Shown here in pieces: positions 46,241-58,710 of a stretch of 64,000 bases of DNA. This DNA is from Rhinopithecus roxellana. Lineage: Eukaryota > Chordata > Mammalia > Primates > Cercopithecidae. Both the position numbers and the translations under genes were made by a program. The notes below the pieces were generated by a model that did not search any database, was not told the DNA's origin, and saw only the letters and a list, made by a program, of their open reading frames with translations. Each line of letters opens with the position of its first letter. Within the stretch, counting starts at the first letter, position 1. Location: contig NC_044551.1 of NCBI RefSeq assembly GCF_007565055.1, positions 100,154,266-100,218,265 of the forward strand, given 5' to 3'.

Positions 46241-48739
46241 ACTTTCCATAGCTAATTCTAAAACGGATTTGAGAGAGAGAGAAATATATGTTCCTTGTAC
46301 ATGCATACACAAATACACACATAGTACTATTGCAGTAAGATAGATACTAGACAAAGGATAGAGATATAACTATTATAATTAAATTAGACTACTTTGGTTT
46401 GTCTTAGATTTTTTAGAAATATTCTGACTCGTAGACAGTCAACTAATGAAACATTTAACAACTAATACATTTTTCAGATTTCTTGAATGTCTCCTTGATT
46501 AAAGATATCTGTCATGTCTCACACTGCATATGAAGGAGTGTCTTTGAAACTTGAGGGTGTTATTGCTAACCTAAGAATGTTTATTTGTATGAATACTTAG
46601 TGGATTCTGCCTTTTGTGGTTGGACTTGTGATACACAGTAGGTCACTGAGAGTAGATTAAAAAGACTGATAGTGGCATTGAAATAGAGCTGCTTAGAGCT
46701 CGGGTACTTTAGGAGCCTCACTTTACTTTGAGTGACAATTATGAATAATGGTCCACAGCATCCTTGCCATCCCATGCTGGTGTGGGGCTAAGGGATGGCA
46801 GTGTGCTAAGTCACTGGGAATCCAGGATGGAGGGGAATCACAGGAGTGACAATCAAGCTGTTAGGCAGCTTCAGTTGCCCCTTTGTTTCTCCTCCAATTG
46901 AGAATCTTTTGTGCCTTTTTTTTTTTTTTTTTTTTTTGTCTTTTTCCTCTCTGCACTCTACTTTGCTAATTAAAATTCTAATCACTCTGACAGCTAGAGG
47001 TAGGGAAAAAAAATCATTCTTCCATGCTGGATAAGGTAATTTCAAGGTGTTCTAGCTGCCAAAGAAACAAACGAAAATTAGACAAAGAAGCTGGTTGTCA
47101 TAGCAGGACAAATGAATTTTGCTTTCCCATTCTGCCTAAAAATATGAAACTCTAGCAAAGACAACACATTTCTGTTTGGTATTATAGAATTCTAAACACA
47201 CGAAGGTTAAACAATATGTTTCACTTTCCTACAGGTTAAGGTTTTCTGATAAAAATAGTATTTTATACATTTGTTCATGTCGAAAATAATTTTCTGTTCT
47301 TGGGGTAAAACAAAGTATAATATCAAAGGTTTGACCTGGTCTTTCTGGTATGTTGTTTCTGAAAGTGTTTCCTTTTAATCTTTGATTTTCAGACTCTCAT
47401 TAAACATTTAAGAGACTGGAAATTCATATTTTAAACAAAGATAAATTTTGTTATGATTTCTTTAATAAAATTGGGATGCTGAATTTTTAATGTCAGCTGG
47501 TCTAGAAGTGTTAAATATAATTTTATCTAAGATGTATTTGAAAATGAGTTTTCTAGAAAGGTAGGCTTCCTAAGAAGCATTTCAACTGGATTAATAATTA
47601 AGCTCAAGTTTGGTTGTGTCTATCAGGGATCCAGAAATAGGGTAGAGTTGAAAGCCTATCTATACCGGATAAACAACTATTTGAATTGACTGGCATTTTA
47701 CCAATTGCTTAATTTTACTAAATTGACTGGACACTTGTTAAGATACACTGCATTGGCTGTCTAATCCAATATTATTTAAATCTAGTCAAATACATGTTTT
47801 AAAAAACATGGATCATTGAGTTAATCAATAAGAGTTATTGAGTGACCCATGCTACATACCTAGGACACAAACACAGGTCTACAAACACAATGCAAAGCCT
47901 CTAGGGTTTTGAAATGTAATAAAGTTACTTATTGTGTGATACTAATTTTCAGATGGAAGGCACTGGAAACAACATATTTTTGAAATTTGTATGGCCTTTG
48001 ACCTCCTGAGTATTTATTTAGATATTTATTTCCTGACCAAAAAATAGTGAGGGTAAAATTATACCGATTAAATAAAACCCACATTCAATGATGGTTACAT
48101 CTATACAAGGTTATTATTTTTATTTTATATGCTTGTATGTTTTAGAATTATATATTACCATAATTCTCTGTAACAGTAAGCCCTTAAGATATTCTTTATT
48201 AATGAGCTAAAGTATGGTTTTGTTACTTTGTTATTGTTGTTGTTACTTGATTGGTTTGCTAAGTAAGTAGATTTCAGTACAAGAAAATAATAAACTATTC
48301 GGTCCATAAGGTCTTAACAGCATATGAATAGCAATGAATCCATAAGAATTCAGCAATCTATTCATAAGAACTTTCAAAGATTGTTATCCTGAAAATATCC
48401 AGAGAGAGTTTTGTAATATACTGGTGCAAAATTGTTAAATCGACAAATGTGTTTGTTTTTAACTTGTAAAGTATAACAGGATCATGAATGTATTGTTTAT
48501 TGTTGTACTAATTCCAAGATGTTTTTGGAAGACACAATGCTTTAAAGAAGAGAGTCTAGCATAAATTTTATGCAGAGGGAGACTATGAATACTACAGTAC
48601 TAGTAGACTGAAAAAGTATGAAATTCATCGTCAGATTTCCCCAGACAGATTTTAAAAAATCATTTACATAAATATTCCACCATGTATTGGCAGTGCATTA
48701 GATAAAGGTTTAACTTTGCAACAGAATATTTGGAGCTCA
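46241..48739. other. Unique AT-rich interval
   Basis: T run at 46918-46937. No gene or confident repeat. Some stretches may hold very diverged repeats. Confidence 0.45.
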
Positions 48740-48860
48740 TAGCTCAGATCTGTCAGTACATTCCTGGGTTATCATAAGCAAAATTATATAAAATCTCTGA
48801 CCCTCAGATTCCTCATCTATAAAACAGAGTCAATGATGCAATCTCCCAAACAGTAGCTAT
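48740..48860 (+). mobile_element. MIR SINE, sense fragment
   Basis: 'atctctgaccctcagattcctcatctataaaacagagtcaatgatg' matches the MIR 'cctctctgagcctcagtttcctcatctgtaaaatgggg' core. Confidence 0.75.
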
Positions 48861-48984
48861 GGACAACTTATTATCTCTCTATGACAGTTATGTATGGATA
48901 CAAAGAACAGAGCAAGCACTATCTATTTGATCTAAAAATCAGTATAGCTCTGAGGACTTTCTTTAGCCTAAATAGTTAAGATGA

Positions 48985-49180
48985 GTTTTTGTTACTGTTA
49001 TTGAATACCTACAATGTGCAAAGATTTATGCTAAAAATTGAAAGATTCTACAGTGAACAAGCCAGAGTCACTGACCTCAAAAATTATTTATTATAGTAGC
49101 ACAAACCGCTATGCACACAAATTTAATAAATGAGAGAGGTACTAAATAGAAGCTAAGTATGGAACAGCCTAATTTCCATA
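48985..49180 (+). repeat. Ancient interspersed repeat, same order as 43490-43880
   Basis: 'ttgaatacctacaatgtgcaaagatttatgctaaaaattg' and 'gaacaagccagagtcactgacctc' follow the same consensus order. Confidence 0.45.
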
Positions 49181-50124
49181 TTACAAATGCAAATAATTAT
49201 GTTATAGTTACTGTGCCATTGTTGCTGCTATTTTAATACTATCTGAGCGTCCAACATAGCCAGGCACTGTAAGTCATCCCTGGACTTTCTACTCAACTTG
49301 TAACCCCAAGCAATTAGAATATTTGAAATGTTCCTACATGGCTTCTGGTCATGAAGGGATATGATGACTACAGAATTGCCTCCAATCCAGGTGCCACTAC
49401 AGTTCCTGTAAACCAGGACACTTTTGAGAAAGAAAGCAGCACAATTAATTATCACGCTGGGATAACAGGCAAGTAACTTGGGAAAATTAGCACCTATAGT
49501 TATGGTACCCACAGCCCATACTTTGGAGTAATAAAACTGACTTTCAATTTAGTTTCCACCCATATTCTGCCTCAAACCCAAATTGTATTTCTAGCATTGC
49601 TCCTGCCCTTTGGATTTGGACTTTGTGTTTGGTCAACCTGTTCTCTGCCTCAAGGATTTGCCTTTTCTAATCTTGGGGGTAACACTGAACCCCATTCTGC
49701 TTTCTTGACCCTGATCTCAGTGCAATGTGGTTGACCCCTAAGACCCCCTGAATCCCCATTGGTATCCAATAAAGTATCATTTGGATATCAAGTCTAGGGC
49801 TGGTGGAAAGGCTACAGAAAAGCTCTCTGCATTAAAGGTGAGAAGCTAGCCTCCTGAAGCATACAAAAATCTGATGATGATAACAATTTATGTATGTTGG
49901 AACCAAACATCCAATTTCAGCTAATGTCAACAGGCAAATATTATTATTACTCACAGATGTCTTCCTATCAATACATTTTATTTTAAGAAGTACTCATATT
50001 TTCTGTAAACATTCTCTCAGTACCCAAAAGGCTTATATTTAGCTGTCTACTTATCTACCACATTATCTTGAATATACATTGTTTAATTTGATACATACTG
50101 TGATATGACAGTGACAAAGTCTTT
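49181..50124. other. Unique interval
   Basis: No gene or repeat recognised. The minus frame 49228-49512 (94 codons) has no domain. Confidence 0.45.
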
Positions 50125-50260
50125 GATCTTAATTTTATCATCTATTTCCTGTGTAACCTTTGGTGAACTGTTTAACATCTTTGAACCTCAATTTTCAACT
50201 GAGACATAAAGATAATGATAATTACCCACTAGTATCCTTGTGGGTATAAATGCTTTAAAA
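50125..50260 (+). mobile_element. MIR SINE, sense
   Basis: 'cctgtgtaacctttggtgaactgtttaacatctttgaacctcaattttc' and 'ataatgataattaccca...gtgggtataaatg' match the MIR core and 3' end. Confidence 0.8.
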
Positions 50261-50329
50261 ATGTGAGTTGTATCTCCATCCTCTTCCCTTTTCCATTTCT
50301 AATATTATCTGACTGGCTGTGTTTCTATC

Positions 50330-50330
<1 letters not shown>

Positions 50331-50374
<44 letters not shown>

Positions 50375-50430
50375 CATCCATCCGTCTGTATATCTATCCA
50401 TCCATCTATCCATCCATCCATCTGTTTATC
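50331..50430. repeat. (TATC)n(ATCC)n microsatellite
   Basis: A perfect TATC run at 50331-50373 passes into ATCC/ATCT variants. Likely length-polymorphic. Confidence 0.97.
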
Positions 50431-50518
50431 AAAAGGGAAACATTCACTTGAAAGTTTCTATATGTAGATGGCTAATGTTTAAGCTATGTGATTTTCCCCC
50501 CATACCTTCTCCTCTAAC

Positions 50519-50555
50519 AGTCACGGATCAGTGACAGTCATGGATCAGTGACAGC
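50519..50555. repeat. Two-copy 18-bp tandem duplication
   Basis: 'agtcacggatcagtgac' and 'agtcatggatcagtgac' lie head to tail and differ by one C/T in a CpG, so the first keeps the CpG and the second is the deaminated form. Confidence 0.85.
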
Positions 50556-51539
50556 TTTCTCTACACATTGTCCTCAGAATAAGAACTGGCATAGTTGAAA
50601 ACAAATCAATCATTGCTCTTGCTCAGCTTTGAATTCAGATTTGTTTAGAATAGCTGTGTAAAAAAACCCCAGTCAAACAAATAAAGAAAGAGTTGAAATA
50701 CACACTTTTTAGTCCAAGAGCCAGGAACTTGAGAAAAACTTTCTGGATTCCAAAATAAAACATAAAAATCACTTTTGATCTCAAGAACCAAAGTCTGGTG
50801 AAGTAAGAATGTGGTTTATAAAAACTAAACATAAAGTAGTAAAGAAGAAAGACAGGAGGAATGAAAGCACTTTCTCCCCTCATAGAATGAGGTAAGAATT
50901 GGATGAGATGCTAAGAGTTAAAGGGGAGCCATCAGGATAAGGCAAGGAGAGCCTTTGATAGAGCCCAACTGTGCCTCTCTTTACAGTGGAAATCCTGGCA
51001 GGCAGTGGGAAAGGTGATGATTTCAGAAAGGGGGTTAACTCCATGGCGTTTGAGTCTCTAAGGCAGAAGGACTTAACGTCTGCATTCTACCCATAATGGT
51101 GAGAGGACTCAGCAGTACTATGGAAGCTTCAGGAGAGAGCAAATATTCCTAGACCACGAGGGCTTGAGATGACTACAAGTCTTCCGTTGTTTCAGCAAGA
51201 TTTAGAGTAAATAAAGGAAAATTATCTATGGCTACCAGAATGAAGAGAGGAAGAAATCCCTAGTTGATTCCCAAGATCTGAAGCAAAGATTTCCCAGGGC
51301 AGGGGCTATGAAGACATGGTAGACAGAAGCAAATCTCAGATGATCAGCAATGCAGTTGGGAGCTGATGTGGAGCCTGTCACAGTGTGTATTCTGTGCTGA
51401 GGTAATCCAGAGGGAGAGTAGTTGAGGGCGGAGAGATAAGCTGCCTCTCTGGAGGCCAAGTAGGACACTTCAGCCTGAAATCAGACCCTTATTTCTAACA
51501 ACTTGGTGTAAATTTCAGCTCGATGTGATTTGGTCGGTA
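50556..51539. other. Unique interval
   Basis: Nothing recognised. GC-balanced at 51000-51460 without CpG enrichment. Confidence 0.4.
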
Positions 51540-52040
51540 CTAATCCTTCCAACCTCATCTGCTACTACTCTAAGCCTACTATAGCCACATCACTTTTTTC
51601 TTCTTCCTCAAGCATTTCTACTCCCTCAGGCATGTCTACTTCCTCAAGTCATTTCTACTGGGCCCTTTGCAGGCTGTTTCTGCTGCTGAAAGTGCTCTTC
51701 CCTCAGATTTTCACAAGAATATACTCTCACTTCATTCAAATCTCTGCTTAAAAATTTTCTTCTTAGAGATTTTTCCCAGAACATTCTTTCTAAAATAGTC
51801 TCCTTTACCATCTTCTCTATCCCTTTACCCTGTTTTATTTTCTTCATAGTGCTTATTACTATCTAAAATTATATTGTGTATTTATGTGCCTGTCTTGTGT
51901 ATGTGTGTATCTTCCATCTAGAATGTAAGTCTGTGAGGGCAAAGCATTGTGGGTCTCCTTCACATCTATACCTTTAGTGTCTGACATATAACAACTTTCA
52001 ATTAATACTAATTGACTGAATAAAGGAATGAGTAACTGAA
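51540..52040 (+). mobile_element. L2 LINE 3' part
   Basis: 'cttcattcaaatctctgctta', 'tctttaccatcttctctatccctttaccctgttttattttcttcatagtgcttattactatctaaaatta', 'tctagaatgtaagtctgtgagggcaaagca' and 'attgactgaataaaggaatga' give the full L2 3' order. One of the best-kept L2 copies here. Confidence 0.9.
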
Positions 52041-53599
52041 TTCCCCCTGCACAGAAATACCCACTAGAAGAAAAAAAAATAAGAATGGGTAGAAATCTTA
52101 AAAGGTGAAATACTTACCAAAATAGTTAAGTGGCTAATCAGAAGTGAGCACATTGCTTTTAATGAATAAGATTAATAGTCTACCCACACTCCAGTACACA
52201 AACACACCTCTGTCTTCCCTCTACAGATCAGTACTTGAGCCTTATATGCAAATTGAATTATAGCAAAATAAAGTTGATTTTCTGCATATTTGAAGTATGA
52301 CTATAAATGTTGAGACATTCACATTTATATTGTCAGTACCAATAAATTGTTAATTTGCACTAAGATATGTTTCTACCAGTGTCTTAGAAAATTATAGTTT
52401 AACTTACAGATATTTTTGGAAATTTTTGCTAGTGATGAAGAAAACATTTTTGATATGTTAACTAGATCATAGTTATATACCCATAGCACATAAAGTATTC
52501 TGCTTCATTTAGGTTTGTAAGCCATTTGGCCAGACATATCATGTTTGCAGCTATACATGAGATTGAATCCATTAGCTTTTCTCTCTCAATTCACAGTAAG
52601 TTCCTAAACAGCAAGTTTGTCAGACTTGACCAGGATTTTAAACTTAGCCCATGTACTTACTTCCATTATTACCCCCAACACCCTTAAAATAACACATAAT
52701 AAAGCAATAAATTATCTTCAGTACTGAAAATTATTTTCCAATGCTATTAGTGAACCAGGTTCATTAAACAAATGAGATAACAACGTTAAAGAACATATAG
52801 CTTAAAATATCCTCAGAAGTAAACTACAGGAGATTCAGGGAATGATCAAGTTCTAAAGTGATAACGAAAGGTAGCAAAAGGTGCCTTTAGAACAAATGTC
52901 AGAATAATTACTTAAATTTCTTTGAGGCATTGAGGAAAACCATGTGCAATCTGCATATCCAATTCTGCATTGAGCATTTGAATCCAAGCTGAAACTTGAG
53001 AGCCACACTCTGTAGGATATGACCTCCTGGCTGAGGAGGGTACCTGTATTAGTGTTATGGCCTACAAGAAAAGCAAAGCAGGTTTTGAGGTAACTGAGAA
53101 CCATCAGTGCCGACCTGAATGGGGGAAAAAAGACAATTCTTTTGAAAACAAAAATGAATTAGATTTCCTCACTGCCAGAGGAAATGTATTCCTCTTTTGG
53201 CAGTTAGTGGGGAGCAAAAACATCTACTTGTTTTAGACCCCCAAACTTTAAATTCAAGTAATCAGTAGGCCACATCACTTTGAAAGCACTTTGAGACAGA
53301 CATCCTGGTCACAACAGAGGCATATTGGGTAAATAACACAAACAACTGCTGAGAAAATCCATATCCGCCAAATATACAATTCAGCCTTTAACTTTTTTTA
53401 CGTATATGAATATGCAACCAAGGTATTTAAAGAAAATCAACAGAATAAGAGAGAAACATCAAGATATACTAGATTCTTTGAGAAAAGTGGGGAAAGAAAA
53501 TAAAGTTTATTTTCAAAGAAAAATGATTTAACATGGCATCAGCTGATTCTTATGCAATATCAGATATAGAAAATAATGGGAAATACTATAGAATAAGTT
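52041..53599. other. Unique interval
   Basis: A run at 52071-52079. No gene or repeat family recognised. Confidence 0.4.
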
Positions 53600-56500
53600 C
53601 AAGAAATATATTATTTTTGTTTTTCTGTACCCTAAGTTTTATTATTTTTTCCTTCTACTAGCTTTGGCCTTATTTCTTCATTTTAGATTTGAGTTTTGAG
53701 TCTAACTTTCTAGTTTCTTAAGGTGTAAAGTTAGCTTGTTGATTGCTTTTGCTTTTTAAAAAATGTTAAGTAAACTATAAATTTTCCACTTAGCACTGCT
53801 TTAACTGCTTTCCATAATCCCATGTTGTGATTTTATTTTCATTGGTCTCAAAACATTTTATGTTTTCCCTTATGATTTCTTTTTTAACTCATTGTTGTCT
53901 AAGAATGTGTTGTATGATTTCCACATATTTGTGGATCTTTTAATTTGTAATTGCTACTGATTTCTAGTTTCATTTCATTGTGATCAGAAAAAAATACTTA
54001 GTATGATTTCAATTTTTTTACATTTATTAACACTTGTTTTGTAGCACAACACATAGTCTGTTCTGGAAAATGTTCTAACACTCTACCCATCAATGGCAAA
54101 ATACACATTTGAGAAAAATGCATATTCTGCTGTTGATGGGTATTCAGTATATGTCAGTTAGGTCCGATTATTTTCTAGTGTTAATTCCTCTGTTCCTTTA
54201 TTCATCATCTGTCTGGTTGTACTATTCATTATTGAAAGTGGGGTACTGAAGTCTCCTACTATTATTATAGATCTTTCTATTTCTCCCATCAATTCTGTGA
54301 ATGTTTGCTGCATATATTTAGAAGTTCTTATGTTTAGTGCATCTGTGTTTAGAAATGTTACATATTCTTGGAAAATGGACCCCTTTATCATTATACAATG
54401 TCCTTCTTTGTCTCCTGTAATAGTTTTTGAGCTAAAACATATTTTGTCTGACATTAAGGTAGCCATCCCATGCTCTATTTTGGTTACTATTTGCACAGAA
54501 TATCTTTGTCCAGCCTTTCAATTTCAATCTATGTATATCTTAGATCTAAAATGAGTCTCTTGTAGATAGCACATAGGGAAATTCTGTTTCATCATTCATT
54601 CAACCAATCTATGTTTTCTGATTGAGGAGTTCACTTCATTCGTATTTAACATATTTACTGATAGAGACAAAGACTACAACCATTTTGATCATTGTTTTTC
54701 TTGTTTTTTTGGCTTTGTTTGTCCCTCATTTCTTCCCTTACAGCTTTCCTTTGTGTTTAGATGATTTTTTAATAGTGAGAAAATGTGACTCCATTCTCAT
54801 TTTCTTTTGTGTATATTCTACAGATGTTTTGTGTTTATCATGGAGATTACATAAAACAGCTTAAAGTTATAACTATTTTAAACTTTGATTTCACTTCAAA
54901 ACTCTACTATTTCTTTACAGCTCTGCTCCTTTATATTTTGATGTCACAAATTACATCTTTACATATTATGTACTCATTAACACTGTAGTTTTCTTAAAGT
55001 ATTTTATCTTTTAAATTCTATAAAAGAAGTAAAAATTGACTATGAACCCAAATTGTAATAATCCACATTTCTATATTTTCCCAAATATCTATTTTCACCA
55101 GAAAAACTTATATTTTCATATGGGTTCCAGTTATTGTCTAGCATTGTTTCAACCTGAAGAATTCCCTTCAACATTTCTTTCAGGGAAAGTCTAGTAGTAA
55201 CAAACTCCCACAAATTTTGTTTATCTAGGAATGCCTTAAATTCTTCATTTCTGAAGAACAAGTTTGTCAGCTATAGTATTCTTAGTTGCCAACTTTTTTT
55301 TTTTTTTAGAACATTAAATATGTAATTCCACTGCCTTCTGACTGGTAATGTTTCTGCTAAAAACTCTACTGAAAATCGTATAAAAGCTTCCTTCTTTGTG
55401 ATGAATTTATTTTTTCTTGTTTCTTCCAAGATTCTCCTTGGGCTTGACTTTTGAAAGTTTGATTATAATGTGTGTTGTTGTAAGGCTCTTTAGGTTTATC
55501 CTACTTGGGATTTGATGAGCTTTTTTATTTGAATAATGATTATTTTTCTCAAATTTTGGAGGGTTTCAGCCATTATTTTGTCAAATAACCTCTCTGCCTC
55601 TATCTTTCTGTCTTTCTCTCTCTGGAATTCTTGTAATATATCTATTGGTCTGCTTGACACTGTTCCATAAGACATCAGGCTCTGTTTACATTCTTTATTA
55701 TTATTATTTTGCTCCTTGGATTTGATAATTTTCAAATAATATTTCTTCAAGTTCACTGATTCTTCTACCTAAGTAAGCCCAAAGTTGAATCCTTCTAAGT
55801 AAAATTTTAAATTCAGTTATTGTGTTTTTTTAGGTTCAAATTGCTTGTTTGGATCTTTTTCATAATTTCTGTCTTTGTTGATCCCCCTATTTCATTTATA
55901 AATTGTTTTTCTAATTTTGCTTAGTTGTCTATGTTCTCTTGTAGTTCGATGAGTATATTTAGGACAATCATTTTAAATTTTTTAAATTTTAAATAATTTG
56001 TCAAGTTAGAGTCCTATGTTTCTTTAGGGTAGTATTTATAGATTTGTTTTGTTTATTTTAATGGGCCATGTTTCCATGTTTCTTGTGATCTTTTGTTTAA
56101 AATTGGGGCTTTGTGGGGGTTGAGGGGGACTCACCCAGTTTTTGCAGACTGGTTCTATGTGGAGCAGGGAAGATCTTAATTAATTAGTCTAACATGAAGA
56201 CTTAAAGTCTTCTCAAGCCTTTTCTGGGCATGCATATTTTCTGATGCCATGTGTATACTTTTTCTCAATTGTCCCTTATACAGGGCTGTCTTTACATCTC
56301 TTAATTTTTCAAAAAGTCTCACCCTACTTCTTGAAGCCTTATATATTCTATCATATTTTTCTGCCTATAATCTCTCGCCTTCAGGCGTCTGTAGGTCTGC
56401 AGTCTTCCTGCAGTTTTCCTATGCCATAACACCTGCTGTGGTATTCTGTGGCTTCAGTGCAAACTATGCCCACCATTTTGTCTCAGCTCTGAGTCAGATG

Positions 56501-56830
56501 ATACAGAAATCAGTCCCTCAGGCAACCCACAAAAGGCCAGAATGTTACAAACAAGTTCCTTCTGACAGGCCATGCCGCTCCAGGGAAGGAATGGAGTAAG
56601 CATGACTGAAACCATCAGAAAATTTTCTACCATTTTGACTGTAGCTTTTTCTTGATTGGGTGTTCTGAGCTTTTGTAGATCCTTGACTAGTTTCCTAAGC
56701 TCCCATAGAGCTACTTTAGTAAGTCTATAGTTATTTACTTGATGTTTCAATGAGGGCAGTGAGAGCTTGGAGCTTCCTAGTCTATAATCTTGCTAGTGTC
56801 ACTCCAAGAAAGGCATTTTAATCTATACTC
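53600..56830 (-). mobile_element. Ancient L1 (L1M grade), antisense, ORF1 and ORF2 5' part
   Basis: Antisense ORF2 N-terminal wording at 53640-54560. The frame 54158-54496 reads 'EGHCIMIKGSIFQEYVTFLN' and 'IIIVGDFSTPLSIMN', which keeps the endonuclease GDF.TP motif with S for the usual N. Upstream (higher coordinates) is ORF1: 55040-55261 reads 'FLDKQNLWEFVTTRLSLKEMLKGIL', and 55496-55756 reads 'FDKIMAETLQNLRKI'. The 5' region reaches about 56830. The ORF2 RT and 3' half are missing. All frames are broken. Older than every L1PA and L1PB copy in the window. Confidence 0.82.
55040..55900 (-). pseudogene. ORF1: Ancient L1 ORF1 remnant
   Basis: C-terminal-domain and middle-region wording of ORF1p is readable in two frames (55040-55261 and 55496-55756), separated by about 230 bp of frameshifted sequence containing an 11-nt T run (55299-55309). 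It encoded the L1 RNA-binding protein. Boundaries are approximate. Confidence 0.65.
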
Positions 56831-57289
56831 TATCTTTAATATATTAAAAAAACCCCTCAATTCTGAGATTAAAGTGTCTTTTGAACATCTAAAAACTCAG
56901 TAAACTTACCAGTCATAACTTCTTCCTGAAAATATTATCAATAATACTTCAAGAAAATAATAATAATAATTTAGGGAAGATAAGTCAAAGAACAGTGATG
57001 AATTTAAAAGCATGGAAAATATTTACAAGTAATAAAAACCATAACAATTTGGAATAAAAATCCAAGATAATTCTGGAATAGCGATTGGTTGCAAGTAATA
57101 CTGGAGAAAGATTATGAAGTCATGACTTCTTATATCTTGTGTTATTGGGTAGGAGGTGGAGAATGAGATTTATTCTAGATATTAATATAAAAATAAATGT
57201 TTACAAATCTGCAAGGGATTATACGGCTGAGATTATATAACAGATTAAATAGTCCAGACACTAAGTAAAATCCTGCAAATTACAACCAG
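56831..57289. other. AT-rich interval
   Basis: Nothing recognised beyond A-rich runs, with (AAT)n at 56958-56970. Confidence 0.4.
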
Positions 57290-57717
57290 TAGAATATTTA
57301 AATGAATAATAATATCCATTGTCAGAGAAGGTATGAGGAAATGGGTGACCTTTACATCATTAGTGTGAGGAGAATTGTTAAGGCCTTTCTGAAGAATAGT
57401 TGTGCAGTATTTATTACATTTTAATATATGTCAATGTCTGCCTTCCAGATTTGGATTTGGAAGTAATTGGAAAAAGTACTTGGCATTTTATGTAAAGATA
57501 TATATATATATATAAAGATTTTATTGAATTATTCTTTGTAATATAAAAATGAAAGGAAACTCACATGTTCATTAAGTGAATTATTGCGAATTTTAGTGAA
57601 TACATATTAGGAAATACTACTTAGCACTTCCACAGAATAAAATCAGTCTATATATGCACAGTTCCAGAACATATGAAGTCAAAGAGGCAAATAGTAAAAA
57701 AAAAAAAGGTATATGTT

Positions 57718-57806
57718 GGTTGCAGCAAACCAACATGACACATGTATACCTATGGAACAAACCTGCACATTGTGCACCTGTACCCTAGAACTTAAAGCAT
57801 AAAAAT
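57718..57806 (+). mobile_element. Minimal L1PA 3'-end insertion with target-site duplication
   Basis: Only the last ~85 bp of an L1PA: 'ggttgcagcaaaccaacatgacacatg...aacctgcacattgtgcacctgtaccctagaacttaaagcat' plus an A-rich tail. Flanks carry a near-perfect duplication, 'aaaaaagg(t/ac)atatgtt', at 57702-57717 and 57807-57823. A severely 5'-truncated retrotransposition event. Confidence 0.88.
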
Positions 57807-58117
57807 AAAAAAGGACATATGTTATGGTTGTGTTATATAAGTAATGACTAAAAAATTTAAAAAACAATAATATTTAAGAACATAAAAATATTAAAAATAA
57901 TTAAAATAAAAACAATACATTCATATATATTACATAAAAATACATTTTATATTTTTTCTTATATGTATTTGAGCAATGAATATATTACCCCTTCAAAGTT
58001 ACATAAATATGAATACAGAAAATCCATATGGACTGATTTAAAACAATTTTTCACATATAAATAAAATGAAGCAAGTTTATAGAACAGTGTGTATGGTATC
58101 ACTTGTGCATCAAAAAA

Positions 58118-58180
58118 TGTATGTGTATATGTGTGTATGTGTGTATATGTGTTTATACGTTTATATACATATACATAGAA
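58118..58180. repeat. (GTATAT/GTGT)n simple repeat
   Basis: Alternating purine-pyrimidine tract of GTGTAT and TATATG units; decayed. Confidence 0.85.
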
Positions 58181-58710
58181 TACATTTCTACAAATACACA
58201 CTTGAAAGCACAGCTCCTCGGAAAAAATTCAGAAGAAACTGCTGACAATGACTTTCCCTGTTGAGAGAGACAGGGATTGTCCACACTGAAAAACTATTTG
58301 AATGTTTACCATGTACATAAATCATTTTTAAAACATGTTTTAAAGGCATTTGTGAAATGCTGGTCACCATAGCAAATTTTTTTGAGCAAAAGTTTAGACG
58401 GAACTAAATATTTCTTCTTTGGGAATGATTTGTATTAATTTCAGCTCATTCATATTCTGGAATCCTCTTCAGTTATTAAAATATTTTTACTTTCTTTAAA
58501 CTTTAAAAAATGTAATGAGACAATATTATATATTTATCTGTGTATGCTTATAAATGTAAAAAAAAATGTAAAAGCTGGTAATGATTAATGATGGCAAGAG
58601 GATTGGGAGAATCTTGATGAACCAGGAGACTTTTATTTTTTACTGTATGTAGTTCTGTATTGTTTAAATGCATTACTATATTTTTAGTATAAAATAAAAG
58701 CATGTTTAAT

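Larger units (their letters stand above)
57290..58710 (+). mobile_element. Ancient L1M ORF2 C-terminus and 3' UTR, split by a small L1PA insertion
   Basis: 'ccattgtcagagaaggtatgaggaaatgggtgacctttacatcattagtg' and 'atatgtcaatgtctgccttccag' carry L1M ORF2 C-terminal order; 58560-58690 ('gctggtaatgattaatgatggcaagagg...tttttactgtatgtagttctgtattgtttaaatgcatt') carries a 3' UTR end. The middle (57820-58200) is AT-rich and uncertain, and may be separate sequence. Confidence 0.5.

Noticed and set aside
56249..56599. 116-codon frame near the 5' end of the ancient antisense L1
   Set aside because: Lies on the strand opposite the L1 and inside its 5' region; no recognisable protein.
57713..57736. 9-bp perfect hairpin ('atgttggtt' / 'aaccaacat') at the 5' junction of the small L1 insertion
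   Set aside because: The left arm is mostly target-site duplication ('atatgtt') meeting L1 'ggtt', so chance pairing explains it better than a fold-back event.
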